64,000 nt of DNA from Erythrobacteraceae bacterium (GTDB lineage: Bacteria > Pseudomonadota > Alphaproteobacteria > Sphingomonadales > Sphingomonadaceae): contig JAIXPX010000052.1 in NCBI GenBank assembly GCA_027486035.1, forward strand, positions 1 to 64,000. The letters run 5' to 3'. The notes below the pieces were generated by a model. That model was not told the DNA's origin and ran no database searches. It saw only the letters and a program-made list of their open reading frames with translations. The position numbers and the translations under genes are program-made. Positions 8,406 to 18,300 of this stretch are shown one piece after another; the first letter of the stretch is position 1; each line of letters opens with the position of its first letter.

Positions 8406-9272
8406 TCAGGCAAACAGCCGCCGCGCCACTGCGTCGAGCTTGGCCAACAAGGCCGGATCATGCTCTGCCGTGGCGGTGATCACGGCATCGTCGAGCGCGA
8501 CATCGATGGGCGAGGGCGCGCGGGTCTCGGGCAGCGCCGCGATGAAATTCCTGACCATCGCCCGCGCCAAGGCGCTGTTGGCCTGCATCTGGCTGACCAC
8601 CTGGGCAACGTCGACCGCCTCGCCCTCCCGCCAGCAATCATAATCGGTGACCATGCCGACCAGCGCATAGGGCAGCTCCGCCTCGCGGGCGAGCTTGGCC
8701 TCGGGCATGGCGGTCATGCCGATCACATCCGCGCCCCACTGCCGGTACATACGGCTCTCGGCGCGGGTCGAGAATTGCGGGCCTTCCATGGCGAGATAGG
8801 TCGCCCCCACCGCGAGCTTGCCCCTCGCCTTGGCGATCGCATCGGCGGCCATCTGCGAAAGGCGCGGGCAGACCGGATCGGCCATCGAGACATGGGTGAC
8901 GAAGCCGCTGGTGAAGAAGGTGGAGGGCCGGTTCACGGTGCGATCGATGAACTGCTCGACCACGGCAAAACGCCCCGGCTCCAGCTCCTCGCGCAAGCTG
9001 CCGACCGCGCTGATCGCAAGGATATCGGTGCAGCCCGCCCGTTTCAGCGCGTCGATATTGGCGCGCGCATTGAGCTCCGATGGCGAGACCGGGTGCCCGC
9101 GCCCGTGGCGGGGAAGGAAGCGCACCTTCACTCCCGCGAGCGTGCCGCACAGGATCTCGTCCGAGGGGTCGCCCCATGGCGTCTCGATCGCGATCCACTG
9201 CGCATCCTCAAGCCCGTCGATGGCGTAGAGACCCGATCCGCCGATGATCCCGATGCACCATTCGCTGGCCAT
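8406..9272 (-). CDS. mtnP: S-methyl-5'-thioadenosine phosphorylase
   Basis: 288 aa, PNP/MTAP phosphorylase family. It cleaves methylthioadenosine with phosphate to adenine and methylthioribose-1-phosphate. IIGGSGLY at 9-16 and RHGRGH at 55-60 are phosphate-site motifs; the TAMPEAKLAREAELPYA segment is characteristic of the MTAP branch. The ATG at 9272 gives the standard family start; the frame stays open far upstream but that is antisense noise. Adenine released here could feed apt at 1314-1880. A related nucleoside phosphorylase specificity cannot be excluded from sequence alone. Confidence 0.88.
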   Translation of the reverse strand: MASEWCIGIIGGSGLYAIDGLEDAQWIAIETPWGDPSDEILCGTLAGVKVRFLPRHGRGHPVSPSELNARANIDALKRAGCTDILAISAVGSLREELEPGRFAVVEQFIDRTVNRPSTFFTSGFVTHVSMADPVCPRLSQMAADAIAKARGKLAVGATYLAMEGPQFSTRAESRMYRQWGADVIGMTAMPEAKLAREAELPYALVGMVTDYDCWREGEAVDVAQVVSQMQANSALARAMVRNFIAALPETRAPSPIDVALDDAVITATAEHDPALLAKLDAVARRLFA

Positions 9273-9310
9273 GGCCGCTCTCGTCCTCTGCTTGCTGGGA
9301 GATGCGGGAC

Positions 9311-10015
9311 TTAGGTCAGGTCGAAGGGGGTCGGCAAGGCCTTGCGCACGATCCGCTCGGCCATGGCATAGGGCTCGGCGACCAGCGGCAGGGCCTGCAT
9401 CGCGGCATAATGCGCGGCAAGGCCCGGCCAGCGCGCCAGCGGCGTCTCGGCCACCAGCGCGATCTGCATCAGCACGCACGCCACGGTGATGTCGGCAATC
9501 GAGAGCGCATTCCCGGCGAAATACTCCCGTCCGCCGAGCCGCGTCTCGAGCACGTCGAACACCGGCGGCAGCTGGTTGGCCCAGGCATCGCGGGCCTTGT
9601 CGAGCCCGGGTTCCTCGCCCTTGGAGATGGCGAAGAAGATCGGGCGGAAGATGCCGAGGCCGCCCGCCATCGCCAGCGAGGTATCGGCGAATTCCTCGAT
9701 GAACAGGGCCTCGCCCAGCGCCATCGGATCGTCCGGGTAAAGCGCCGGGGCAGGGTGCTTCTTCTCGATATAGGCGCAGATGGCCGAGGAGTCGGGGATC
9801 GTGCCCGCGAGGCCTTCTTCGGCCACAGATCGGTCGCGCAGCACCGGGATGCGCTTCATCGGCGAGATTTCGAGGAACCATGGCGGGGGCGCGAAGACGT
9901 TCACCGCCTCGACCTCGAAGGGCACCCCCTTGGCGATGCATACCCCGGCGGCCTTGCGCAGGAAGGGCGAAAGCGGGCTGCCGTAAAGCACCAGATCGGG
10001 GCGGGGGTCGGTCAT
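9311..10015 (-). CDS. Glutathione S-transferase family protein
   Basis: 234 aa with the two-domain GST layout: a thioredoxin-like N-terminal domain (about 7-85: LVLYGSPLSPFLRKAAGVC, then IPVLRD and IPDSSAICAYIE), and an all-helical C-terminal domain with the N-capping ALSIADITVA motif. The N-terminal Ser in SPLSPF is the likely thiol-activating residue. I chose the ATG at 10015, which has GAGAGGA upstream; the frame extends to 10078 without a better start. It is divergent from the aldehyde dehydrogenase. Substrate unknown. Confidence 0.85.
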   Translation of the reverse strand: MTDPRPDLVLYGSPLSPFLRKAAGVCIAKGVPFEVEAVNVFAPPPWFLEISPMKRIPVLRDRSVAEEGLAGTIPDSSAICAYIEKKHPAPALYPDDPMALGEALFIEEFADTSLAMAGGLGIFRPIFFAISKGEEPGLDKARDAWANQLPPVFDVLETRLGGREYFAGNALSIADITVACVLMQIALVAETPLARWPGLAAHYAAMQALPLVAEPYAMAERIVRKALPTPFDLT

Positions 10016-10208
10016 GCGCAAGTTCCTCTCGTAGCCAAGTCGGGTTGCTTCCCATAGCCGCGCGCGGGCGTAGCGCAATCGTCAGGTGATCGCGCCCGCG
10101 CCCCGCGCTAGCCTTGGGGTCAAAGCAGCGATTGCGTTTTTGAATGCAACGCGCCAATTTCACCGGCGAGAGAGACGACTCCCCCATTCGACAAGAGAGG
10201 ACAATCCC

Positions 10209-11636
10209 ATGGTCACCCAGTACAAGAACCTTATCGGCGGCGAGATGGTCGCGACTGACCGCTGGCTCGACGTGGTCAACCCGGCCAACGAGCAGGTGAT
10301 CGGCCAGGTGCCCGCCTGCGGCAAGGCCGAGCTCGACAAGGCGGTCGCCGCCGCGCGCGCCGCCTTCAAGACCTGGAAGAACACCCCCATCGAGGAACGC
10401 CGCGCCGCGATCATGGCGATTTCGGGCGCGATCAAGGCCAATGCCGAGGAACTCTATCGCCTCCTCACCTCCGAACAGGGCAAGCCCCACGATCAGGCGC
10501 GCGGCGAAATCTACGGCGCGGCCGGGATGAGCGCGGCGCAATCGACCCTCAGCCTCGACGAGGAGATCACCGAGGACAGCGACACCCGCCTGTCGCGCAC
10601 CCGCCGCGTGCCCGTGGGCGTGGTCGGCGGCATCGTGCCGTGGAACTTCCCCGTGATGATGGCGATCCAGAAGATCGTCCCCGCCATGCTCTCGGGCTGC
10701 ACCATCGTGCTAAAGCCCTCGCCCTTCACCCCGCTGACCACCCTCAGGATCGCCGAGCTGATCGCCGACAAGGTGCCGGCGGGCGTCGTCAACATCATCA
10801 CCGGCGAGGATGATCTGGGTCCGATGATCACCAGCCACCCCGATATCGACAAGATCACCTTCACCGGCTCGACCGCGACGGGCAAGAAGATCATGGAAGG
10901 CGCCAGCGCCGATCTCAAGCGCATCACGCTGGAACTGGGCGGCAACGATGCTTCGATCGTGCTGCCCGATGCCGATCCCAAGAAGGTCGCCGAACAGCTG
11001 TTCTGGTCGAGCTTCTCGAACGCCGGACAGATCTGCGTGGCGGCCAAGCGCGTCTACATCCACGAGGACATCTATGATGAACTCAGCGCCGCCATCGTCG
11101 AATATGCCAAGACCGTGAAGGTCGGCGACGGCAGCCAGCAGGGCACCGGCGTCGGCCCGATCCAGAACAAGAAGCAGTACGAGCGCGTTCTGGAGCTGAT
11201 CGAGGACGCCAAGGACAATGGCTACAAGTTCCTGCTGGGCGGCAATGTCGATCCCTCGGGCACCGGCTACTTCGTGCCGCTGACCATCCTCGACAACCCG
11301 CCGGAAGACGCGCGGATCGTCGCCGAGGAACAGTTCGGTCCGGTCATGCCGCTGATGAAGTTCTCGACCGAAGAGGAAGTCATCGCGCGCGCCAACAACT
11401 CGGAATACGGCCTCGCCGGCGCGGTGTGGACCGGCAATCCGGAAAAGGGCGTGGAGATCGCCGAACAGCTCGAAACCGGCACGGTGTGGGTCAACGAATA
11501 TCTCCACCTTTCGCCCTTTGCGCCCTTCGGCGGGCACAAGCAGTCGGGCTTTGGCGCCGAGTATGGCAAGGAAGGCCTCAAGGAGTTCACCTATCCGCAG
11601 GTGATCACCGTGAAGAAGGACAACGTGCCCGCCTGA
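10209..11636 (+). CDS. NAD(P)-dependent aldehyde dehydrogenase
   Basis: 475 aa, complete ALDH superfamily enzyme oxidising an aldehyde to its acid. The general base Glu242 (in LELGGN) and the nucleophile Cys276 (in NAGQICVA) have the usual 34-residue spacing. PWNFPVMM and the GSTATGKKI turn are cofactor-binding elements. The N-terminus (LIGGEMV) and C-terminal KQSGFGAEYGKEGLKEFT resemble the broad betaine-aldehyde/succinate-semialdehyde group, but the substrate cannot be set from sequence. The ATG follows GAGAGGAC. A phosphotransferase gene starts 4 bp downstream. Confidence 0.92.
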   Translation: MVTQYKNLIGGEMVATDRWLDVVNPANEQVIGQVPACGKAELDKAVAAARAAFKTWKNTPIEERRAAIMAISGAIKANAEELYRLLTSEQGKPHDQARGEIYGAAGMSAAQSTLSLDEEITEDSDTRLSRTRRVPVGVVGGIVPWNFPVMMAIQKIVPAMLSGCTIVLKPSPFTPLTTLRIAELIADKVPAGVVNIITGEDDLGPMITSHPDIDKITFTGSTATGKKIMEGASADLKRITLELGGNDASIVLPDADPKKVAEQLFWSSFSNAGQICVAAKRVYIHEDIYDELSAAIVEYAKTVKVGDGSQQGTGVGPIQNKKQYERVLELIEDAKDNGYKFLLGGNVDPSGTGYFVPLTILDNPPEDARIVAEEQFGPVMPLMKFSTEEEVIARANNSEYGLAGAVWTGNPEKGVEIAEQLETGTVWVNEYLHLSPFAPFGGHKQSGFGAEYGKEGLKEFTYPQVITVKKDNVPA

Positions 11637-11640
11637 TCCG

Positions 11641-12987
11641 GTGGCGCTAACGGCTGAAGACCTGAGCGCCGGGCTGGCGCGGGCGTTTGCCCGCGTTGGG
11701 CTCGGCGCTTTGTCATGTGCGCCGCAGCGCCTCACCGGCGGGGCGGTGATGGAGAGCTGGCGGTTCGAGGCTGGGGGCGAGCCTTTCGTCCTGCGCCGCG
11801 CGCCGAGCCTCGCCTTCATGGAGGGGCGGCCTTATGGGCACGCGGTCGAAGCGGCTTTGATCGAAGCGGCGCGGGCCAAGGGCGTCACCGCGCCGGAAGT
11901 GGTGGCGGTGCTGGAGGAAGGCGACGGGCTCGGCTCCGGCTTCGTGATGCGCGCCCTGCCGGGGACGGCTGATCCCAAGGTTATTCTGGCTTGCGACGAT
12001 CCGGACGGGGTGCTGCGGCAGGCGGCGCGGGACTTGGCGCGCATCCACCGCTTGTGGCAGGCCGACGTGCCGGAAGGCGTGCCGGTGATGGATTACCGCG
12101 CGGCCATTGCCGACCTCAAAGCGCAGTTCATGGAGGCGGGCGGCGACCGCCCGATCATCGCGCTGGGGCTCAGGTGGCTGGAGGACAATTGCCCGCCGCA
12201 AGTCGAGCCCGTGCTCAACCACGGCGATTACCGCATGGGCAATCTGCTGGTCGAGGGATCGCGCCTGACCGGCGTGCTCGACTGGGAGATCGCCCATTTC
12301 GGCGACCGCCACGAAGACCTCGCCTTCGGCTGCATGGCGGTGTGGCGCTTCGCCCGCTACGACCGCCCTGCGCTGGGGCTGGGCAGCATCGAAGACTATA
12401 TCGCCGCCTATGAGGCCGAGGCGGGGGTGCGCCTCGACCCTGCCCGCTTCCGCTTCTGGACGATCTATCGCACCGTGTGGTGGGCCTTGGGCTGCCTCAA
12501 GATGGCGGCGCAATGGCGCTCGGGCGCGGACCGGATGCTGGAGCGTGTCGTGATCTCGCGGCGGACGAGCGAGCAGGAATTGGACTTGCTGTTGCTGCTG
12601 GAGGAGGATGCGCCGGAGGAGGAGAAGGCGCGGCCTGTTGTTCTCAACGACTGGACATTCCAATCGGCTGGTGAGGCGAGTGACGCAGAAATGGCAGTTG
12701 CCGTTTCCGAGTGGCTAGCCACTCTCAAAGACAAGCTGACCGGGCATGACCGGTTCCAGCTCGCTGTGGCGCGCAACGCTTTAGGGATTGTTGCGCGATC
12801 GGTTGAGCTTGGGGCGCATGCCAGTGACGCTCTCGGTTCGGAGGCTTTGCTATCCGGGCGAGTTTCGCTGGCGACTGACGGCGTGCTGTCCGAACTTCGT
12901 CGTACGGCATTTGAGAAGCTGAGGGCGGACGTGCCGAAGTATCCGGCACTCGCAGCGGCAAGGACGCTCTGGAAGATAGAGGACTGA
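11641..12987 (+). CDS. APH-family phosphotransferase with C-terminal extension
   Basis: 448 aa. The first ~330 residues form an aminoglycoside-phosphotransferase/ACAD10-type kinase fold: catalytic loop HGDYRMGN (His194, Asp196) and the metal-binding Asp214 in LDWE. The last ~115 residues form an extra helical domain, which I believe corresponds to DUF6285, seen on other homologues beside acyl-CoA dehydrogenases. GTG start 4 bp after the aldehyde dehydrogenase. Only 2 bp separate it from the acyl-CoA dehydrogenase, which suggests joint catabolism of a hydroxylated acyl substrate (inference from eukaryotic ACAD10/11 fusions). It is not evidence for antibiotic resistance. Confidence 0.85.
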   Translation: MALTAEDLSAGLARAFARVGLGALSCAPQRLTGGAVMESWRFEAGGEPFVLRRAPSLAFMEGRPYGHAVEAALIEAARAKGVTAPEVVAVLEEGDGLGSGFVMRALPGTADPKVILACDDPDGVLRQAARDLARIHRLWQADVPEGVPVMDYRAAIADLKAQFMEAGGDRPIIALGLRWLEDNCPPQVEPVLNHGDYRMGNLLVEGSRLTGVLDWEIAHFGDRHEDLAFGCMAVWRFARYDRPALGLGSIEDYIAAYEAEAGVRLDPARFRFWTIYRTVWWALGCLKMAAQWRSGADRMLERVVISRRTSEQELDLLLLLEEDAPEEEKARPVVLNDWTFQSAGEASDAEMAVAVSEWLATLKDKLTGHDRFQLAVARNALGIVARSVELGAHASDALGSEALLSGRVSLATDGVLSELRRTAFEKLRADVPKYPALAAARTLWKIED

Positions 12988-12989
12988 AC

Positions 12990-14276
12990 ATGGACTTCGC
13001 CATCCCCGCCGACCTGCAAGCCTATCTCGACGAACTCGACGCCTTCATCGCCGCCGAGATCAAGCCGCTTGAACAGCAGGACGACAACATCCGCTTCTTC
13101 GATCACCGCCGCGAATATGCGCGCACGGACTTCGAAGCGGGCGGGCTCCCCCGGCACGAGTGGGAGGAACTGCTGAAAGAGGCCACCCGCCGCGCCGACA
13201 AGGCGGGCCATTGGCGCTTCTCCGCGCCCAAGCGCTATGGCGGCAAGGACGGCAGCAACCTCTGGATGGCGGTGATCCGCGAGCATTTCGCGCGTCAGGG
13301 CCTCGGCCTCCACAACGATCTCCAGAACGAGCACTCGATCGTCGGCAACTTCCCCTTCGTCGCCATGTTCGACCAGTGGGGCACCGAGGAGCAGAAGCAG
13401 GAGTTCATCCTCGGCGGGTTTGAACGCACGCGGCGCGTCGCCTTCGGGCTGACCGAACCCGATCACGGCTCGGACGCCACCCACATGGAGACGCAGGCTG
13501 TCAGGGAGACCCGCGACGGGGTCGATGGCTGGCGGATCGACGGCGAGAAGATGTGGATCACTGGCATGCACGTCGCCACCCATTGCGCGATGTTCGCGCG
13601 GACGGCGGGCAAGGCGGGGGATGCGAGCGGGATCACCTGCTTCCTCGTCCCCAACCCCACCGAGGGGCTGAAAATCGAGGAGTGGATGTGGACCTTCAAC
13701 ATGCCCACCGACCACCCGCGCCTCAGCGTCACCAATGTCTGGGTGCCCGATAGCGCGATCCTCGGCGTCGAAGGCCGCGGCCTCGCGCTGGCGCAGAGCT
13801 TCGTCCACCAGAACCGCATCCGGCAGGCCGCCTCAAGCTGCGGCGCGGCGCTCTATTGCATCGACGAAAGCGTGAAATACGCCCGCGAACGCAAGCCCTT
13901 CGGCGAGGAGCTGGCGCGCAATCAGGCGATCCAGTTCCCCTTGGTGGAACTGGCGACGCAGGCCGAGATGCTCAGGCTGCTGATCTTCAAGACCGCGTGG
14001 GAGATGGACAATATGCCTCACGAGGCGATCGAGAAGACCATCTCGGACAAGGTCTCGATGTGCAATTACTGGGCGAACCGGCTGGTGTGCGAGGCGGCGG
14101 ACCGGGCGATGCAGGTCCACGGCGGCATCGGCTATTCGCGGCACAAGCCCTTCGAACACATCTACCGCCACCACCGCCGCTACCGGATCACCGAGGGCAG
14201 CGAGGAAATCCAGATGCGCAAGGTCGGGGCCTACCTGTTCGGCTATCTCGGGCCGAAGCGGGGGATGTACGGCTAG
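12990..14276 (+). CDS. Acyl-CoA dehydrogenase family protein
   Basis: 428 aa FAD enzyme that introduces an alpha-beta double bond in an acyl-CoA. FGLTEPDHGSDAT is the flavin/substrate motif; KMWITGMHVATH follows as expected. The C-terminal helical domain has QVHGGIGYSRHKPFEHIYRHHRRYRI and ITEGSEEIQ. It is longest in similarity to ACAD10/11-like enzymes rather than short-chain fatty acid ones. It forms a tight unit with the upstream phosphotransferase and aldehyde dehydrogenase. Acyl chain specificity unknown. Confidence 0.92.
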   Translation: MDFAIPADLQAYLDELDAFIAAEIKPLEQQDDNIRFFDHRREYARTDFEAGGLPRHEWEELLKEATRRADKAGHWRFSAPKRYGGKDGSNLWMAVIREHFARQGLGLHNDLQNEHSIVGNFPFVAMFDQWGTEEQKQEFILGGFERTRRVAFGLTEPDHGSDATHMETQAVRETRDGVDGWRIDGEKMWITGMHVATHCAMFARTAGKAGDASGITCFLVPNPTEGLKIEEWMWTFNMPTDHPRLSVTNVWVPDSAILGVEGRGLALAQSFVHQNRIRQAASSCGAALYCIDESVKYARERKPFGEELARNQAIQFPLVELATQAEMLRLLIFKTAWEMDNMPHEAIEKTISDKVSMCNYWANRLVCEAADRAMQVHGGIGYSRHKPFEHIYRHHRRYRITEGSEEIQMRKVGAYLFGYLGPKRGMYG

Positions 14277-14279
14277 CGG

Positions 14280-15254
14280 CTAACCCCGCCCCCCGTCTCT
14301 TCGGCGCCACCACCCCGCGAGCACGCTCCCGATCACCACGTGCCACACCGCCGAAATCGCCGCCGGGACCGGGGCGAGGGCGGCCTGCGTCGCATTGGCG
14401 AACTGCGCGGCAAAGGCAGGGGTCTTGGCGAGGCCTGAGCCTAGCCCCGAATTCTGCATCCCCACCTCGATGCTGATCGTGCGGGCCTCGATCACCCCTA
14501 GCCCCAGCATCCGCGCCAGCGCATAGCCCAGCGCAAAGCCGCTCGCGTGGAGCAGGAAGGTCGCGAGCAAAAGCACGCCCGCATTGGCGATGATCTGCGC
14601 CTTCGCCCCGCCCACGATCCCGCCGACGATCAGGATCACGAGCACGATCGCCACCAGCGGCAGCACGGCGCTCACCCGCTCAGCGGCGCGTGGGAACAGG
14701 CGGTTGAGCAGCGTCCCCAGCACCACCGGCAGCAGCACCACGCTGACCATCTGGACGAGCAGGTTCCAGCGGTCGATTTCCACATAGGCCCCCGCCAGCC
14801 ACCCCGTCAGCAGCGGGGTCAGCGCCACGGCAGCGAGGGTCGAGGCCATGGTCATCGCCACCGATAGCGCCACGTGCCCGCGCGCGATATAGGTGACGAT
14901 GTTCGAAGCGGTGCCTCCCGGGCAGCAGGCGACCAGAATGAGGCCCACGGCGAGCCCCGGCTCCAGCCCCAGCAGCTTCGCCACGGCAAAGCCCGACAGC
15001 GGCATCACCGTATACTGCAGCGCCACCCCGGCCACGAAGGCACGCGGCAACTTCAACAGGCCGCGATAGTCCTCGAAGGTCAGCGTCAGGCCCATCGCCA
15101 GCATGATGATGCCCAGAGCGATGCTGAGCAGCGGCTGTCCGGCGAGCGCAATCCGTCCGTCGGTCATCCACGTGAAAGCGGGCGGATAGAGCCACGCCAG
15201 CGCCACGCCCCCCAGCGTCAGCGCGGCGAAGTTGTTGGTGATCCGTTGCAGCAT
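14280..15254 (-). CDS. Bile acid:sodium symporter (BASS) family transporter
   Basis: 324 aa with about ten hydrophobic helices. Family hallmarks are the GLTLTFEDYRGLL loop, the broken helix ACCPGGTASNIVTYIARG, and the second crossover EVGMQNSGLGSGLA, which bind Na+ and substrate. BASS proteins in bacteria import organic anions such as bile acids, keto acids or pantoate; the cargo here is unknown. The gene converges on the acyl-CoA dehydrogenase with 3 bp between stops. The C-terminal tail is Arg-rich, consistent with a cytoplasmic end. Confidence 0.9.
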   Translation of the reverse strand: MLQRITNNFAALTLGGVALAWLYPPAFTWMTDGRIALAGQPLLSIALGIIMLAMGLTLTFEDYRGLLKLPRAFVAGVALQYTVMPLSGFAVAKLLGLEPGLAVGLILVACCPGGTASNIVTYIARGHVALSVAMTMASTLAAVALTPLLTGWLAGAYVEIDRWNLLVQMVSVVLLPVVLGTLLNRLFPRAAERVSAVLPLVAIVLVILIVGGIVGGAKAQIIANAGVLLLATFLLHASGFALGYALARMLGLGVIEARTISIEVGMQNSGLGSGLAKTPAFAAQFANATQAALAPVPAAISAVWHVVIGSVLAGWWRRRDGGRG

Positions 15255-15363
15255 CCTTGAGGCCCCTTCAGCGGCCGTCTCTAATCGACCAACGACTTTC
15301 GCACCCCTAGCAATATCCCTTCCCCCCGCTAGTCTCCCGCGCCGACAGAGGGAGACTCAATCC

Positions 15364-18300
15364 ATGCGCCATTTCGCCGCCGCCCTGCTTGCAGGTGCCG
15401 CAACCCTTGCCCTTGGCATCTGCACCCCGCTCGCCGCTGCGCCTGCCAAAAAGGACGCCAAGGCCGAGGAGAAGTGGAGCGTCGAGGCGCCCAAGGGCGC
15501 GGTCCTGAAGCAGGTGCCGGTCAAGGTCAACGAGGGCACCTGGATGGATATCGACGTCGCCCCCGACGGGAAGACGATCGCCTTCACCCTGCTCGGCGAC
15601 ATCTATACCATGCCGATCACCGGGGGCACGCCGACGCGCATCAGCGAGGGCCTCTCGTGGGACGTCCAGCCGCGCTTCTCGCCGGACGGCAAGCGCATCG
15701 CCTTCACCTCCGACCGCGGCGGCGGAGACAATATCTGGGTGATGAACGCCGACGGCAGCGACAAGCGGCAGGTGACGAAGGAGGATTTCCGCCTGCTGAA
15801 CCAGCCGAGCTGGTCGCCCGACGGGCGCTTCATTGCCGCCAAGAAGCACTTCACCACCGAGCGCAGCGCAGGCACGGGCGAGATCTGGCTCTACCACGTC
15901 TCGGGCGGCGGCGGGGTGCAGGTCGTCGAGCGCGCCAACGAGAGGCTCCAGAAGGAACTGGGCGAGCCGATCTTCGCGCCCGATGGCAGCGCGATCTACT
16001 ACACCCGCAACACCACGCCGGGGAACATCTTCGAATATGCGCAGGACAGCCAGACCGGCATCTTCGCCATCGAGCGCCATGATCTGGCGAGCGGCGAGGT
16101 CACGACGGCGGTCAGCGGCTATGGCGGCGCGGTGCGCCCCGCGCCCTCGCCCGATGGCAAGGCGATCGCCTTCGTGCGCCGCGAAAAGGACCAGACCCAG
16201 CTGTGGGTGAAAGACCTCGCCAGCGGCCGGGAGCGGATGATTTTCGGCAAGCTCGACCTCGACGTGCAGGAGACCTGGGCGGTCACCGGGGTGTACCCCA
16301 ATATCGACTGGCTGCCGGATTCGAGCGGCATCGTGTTCTGGGCAGGCGGCAAGATCAACCGGGTCAACGCCGACGGCACCGGCCATGCGGTGATCCCCTT
16401 TACGGTCAATGACACCCGCGCGGTTGCCGATGCACCGCACCCGGTGATCGATGTCGCGCCCGACAGCTTCACCACCACCATGCCGCGCTTCGCCACCCTT
16501 TCGCCCGATGGCGCGCGGGTGGTGTTCGAGAGCCTCGGGCGGCTCCACGTCAAGTCGGCCAGGGGCAAGGATCTGCCCCGTCCACTGACCGGCGACCCGG
16601 CAGACGCGATCGAGGCCTTCCCCGCCTTCAGCCGCGACGGTAGCCGTCTGGCTTACGTGCGCTGGAGCGACGACAGGCTCGGCGCAATCGTCATCGCCGA
16701 TGCCAATGGCCAGAACCGCCGCGTGCTGACGGGGCCGGGCCATTTCGGCAACCTCGCCTTCTCGCCCGACGGCACGATGCTCGCCTTTGAGAAGCGCGAG
16801 GGCGGCTATCTGACCGCGCCCGATTTCTCCGAAAACCCGGGCATCTACGTCATCCCGGTCGCGGGCGGGGAGCCGCAGCTCGTCACCCGCGACGGGGCGA
16901 ACCCGCAATGGGGCGCAGGGCGCGACCGCCTGTTCATGGTGGCGCGCGACAGCGGCAAGCTCGCGCTGGTCTCGACCGATCTTAATGGCGAGGCAAAGCG
17001 CGTCCATGCCCGCGGCGAGCTTGCCAATGACCTGCGCATCGCGCCCGACGGGCGGACCATCGCCTTCCGCCAGAACTACGAGGTCTTCGCCATGCCGCTG
17101 GTGCCGGGCGGCAAGCCGCTCGACGTGGGCGAGCAGGCCAGTGCGCTGCCGGTCGTCAAGGTCAGCACCGGGGGGGCGGACTATCTCGGCTGGGCGCGCG
17201 GCGGCGAGACGCTGTTCTGGTCGATCGGGCCCTCGCTCCAGAGCGCCGAGGTGAGCGCGCTCTTTGCCGCCGCACCCAAGGCGGAGACCGACAAGGCCGC
17301 CCCGGCCCACACCCCGCCGACCAGCGGCATCCCGCTGGCCGTGACGGTGCAGAAGGCGCGGCCGGCGGGCACCACGGTCATCACCGGCGCGCGGGTGCTG
17401 ACGATGCGCCCCGGCCTTGCCACCGACGATGCCGGGGTGATCGAAAACGGCCTCATCATCATCGAGGGCGACCGCATCACCGGCGTCCATGATGCCACCA
17501 CCGTGAAGATCAAGCTGCCCGAGGGCGCGCGGATCATCGATGCGACCGGCAAGACCATCATGCCCGGCCTTGTCGATGCCCATGCGCATGGCGCCTACGG
17601 GGTCGGCGATCTCATCCCGCAGCAGAACTGGACGCTGATCCAGGACCTCGCCATGGGTGTGACGACGATCCACAATCCCTCGAGCCAGGCGAGCACCGTC
17701 TTCGCCGCGGCCGAGCGCCAGCGCGCGGGGTTGACGACGGGGCCGCGCATCTTCTCGACCGGCGAGATCATCTATGGCGCCAAGGCCGCCGGCGTCTTCG
17801 CCCGGATCGACAGCTACGAGGACGCGCTCGCCCATGTCCGCCGGATCAAGGCGCAGGGCGGCATCTCGGTGAAGAACTACAACCAGCCGCGCCGCGAACA
17901 GCGCCAGATGGTGGTGCGCGCCGCGGCGGCCGAGAACATGCTGGTGGTGGCCGAGGGCGGCTCGCTGTTCGGCTTGGACATGAACATCGCCGCTGACGGC
18001 AACTCGACGCTGGAGCACAATATTCCGGCCGACGTCTTCTATGAGGACGTGCTGCAGTTCTTCAGCCAGTCGGCGACCAACTACACGCCGACCCTGGTGG
18101 TCACCTATGGCGGTCTGGCGGGCGATCCCTATTGGCGGCAGGCGACCAATGTCTGGGAAAACCCGCTGATGGTCCACACCCCGCCCAAGATGCTGCTCGC
18201 CGACAATGGCCGGCGGGTGAAGGCGCCCGACTGGGCCTATGTCGATGACAACAACGCGCGCGAGGCGAGGAAGCTGGCGCAGCGCGGCGTCAAGGTCAGC

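Noticed and set aside
11641-12987. Antibiotic resistance kinase
   Set aside because: The APH-type fold is shared with metabolic kinases; the C-terminal extension and the neighbouring acyl-CoA dehydrogenase point to metabolism.
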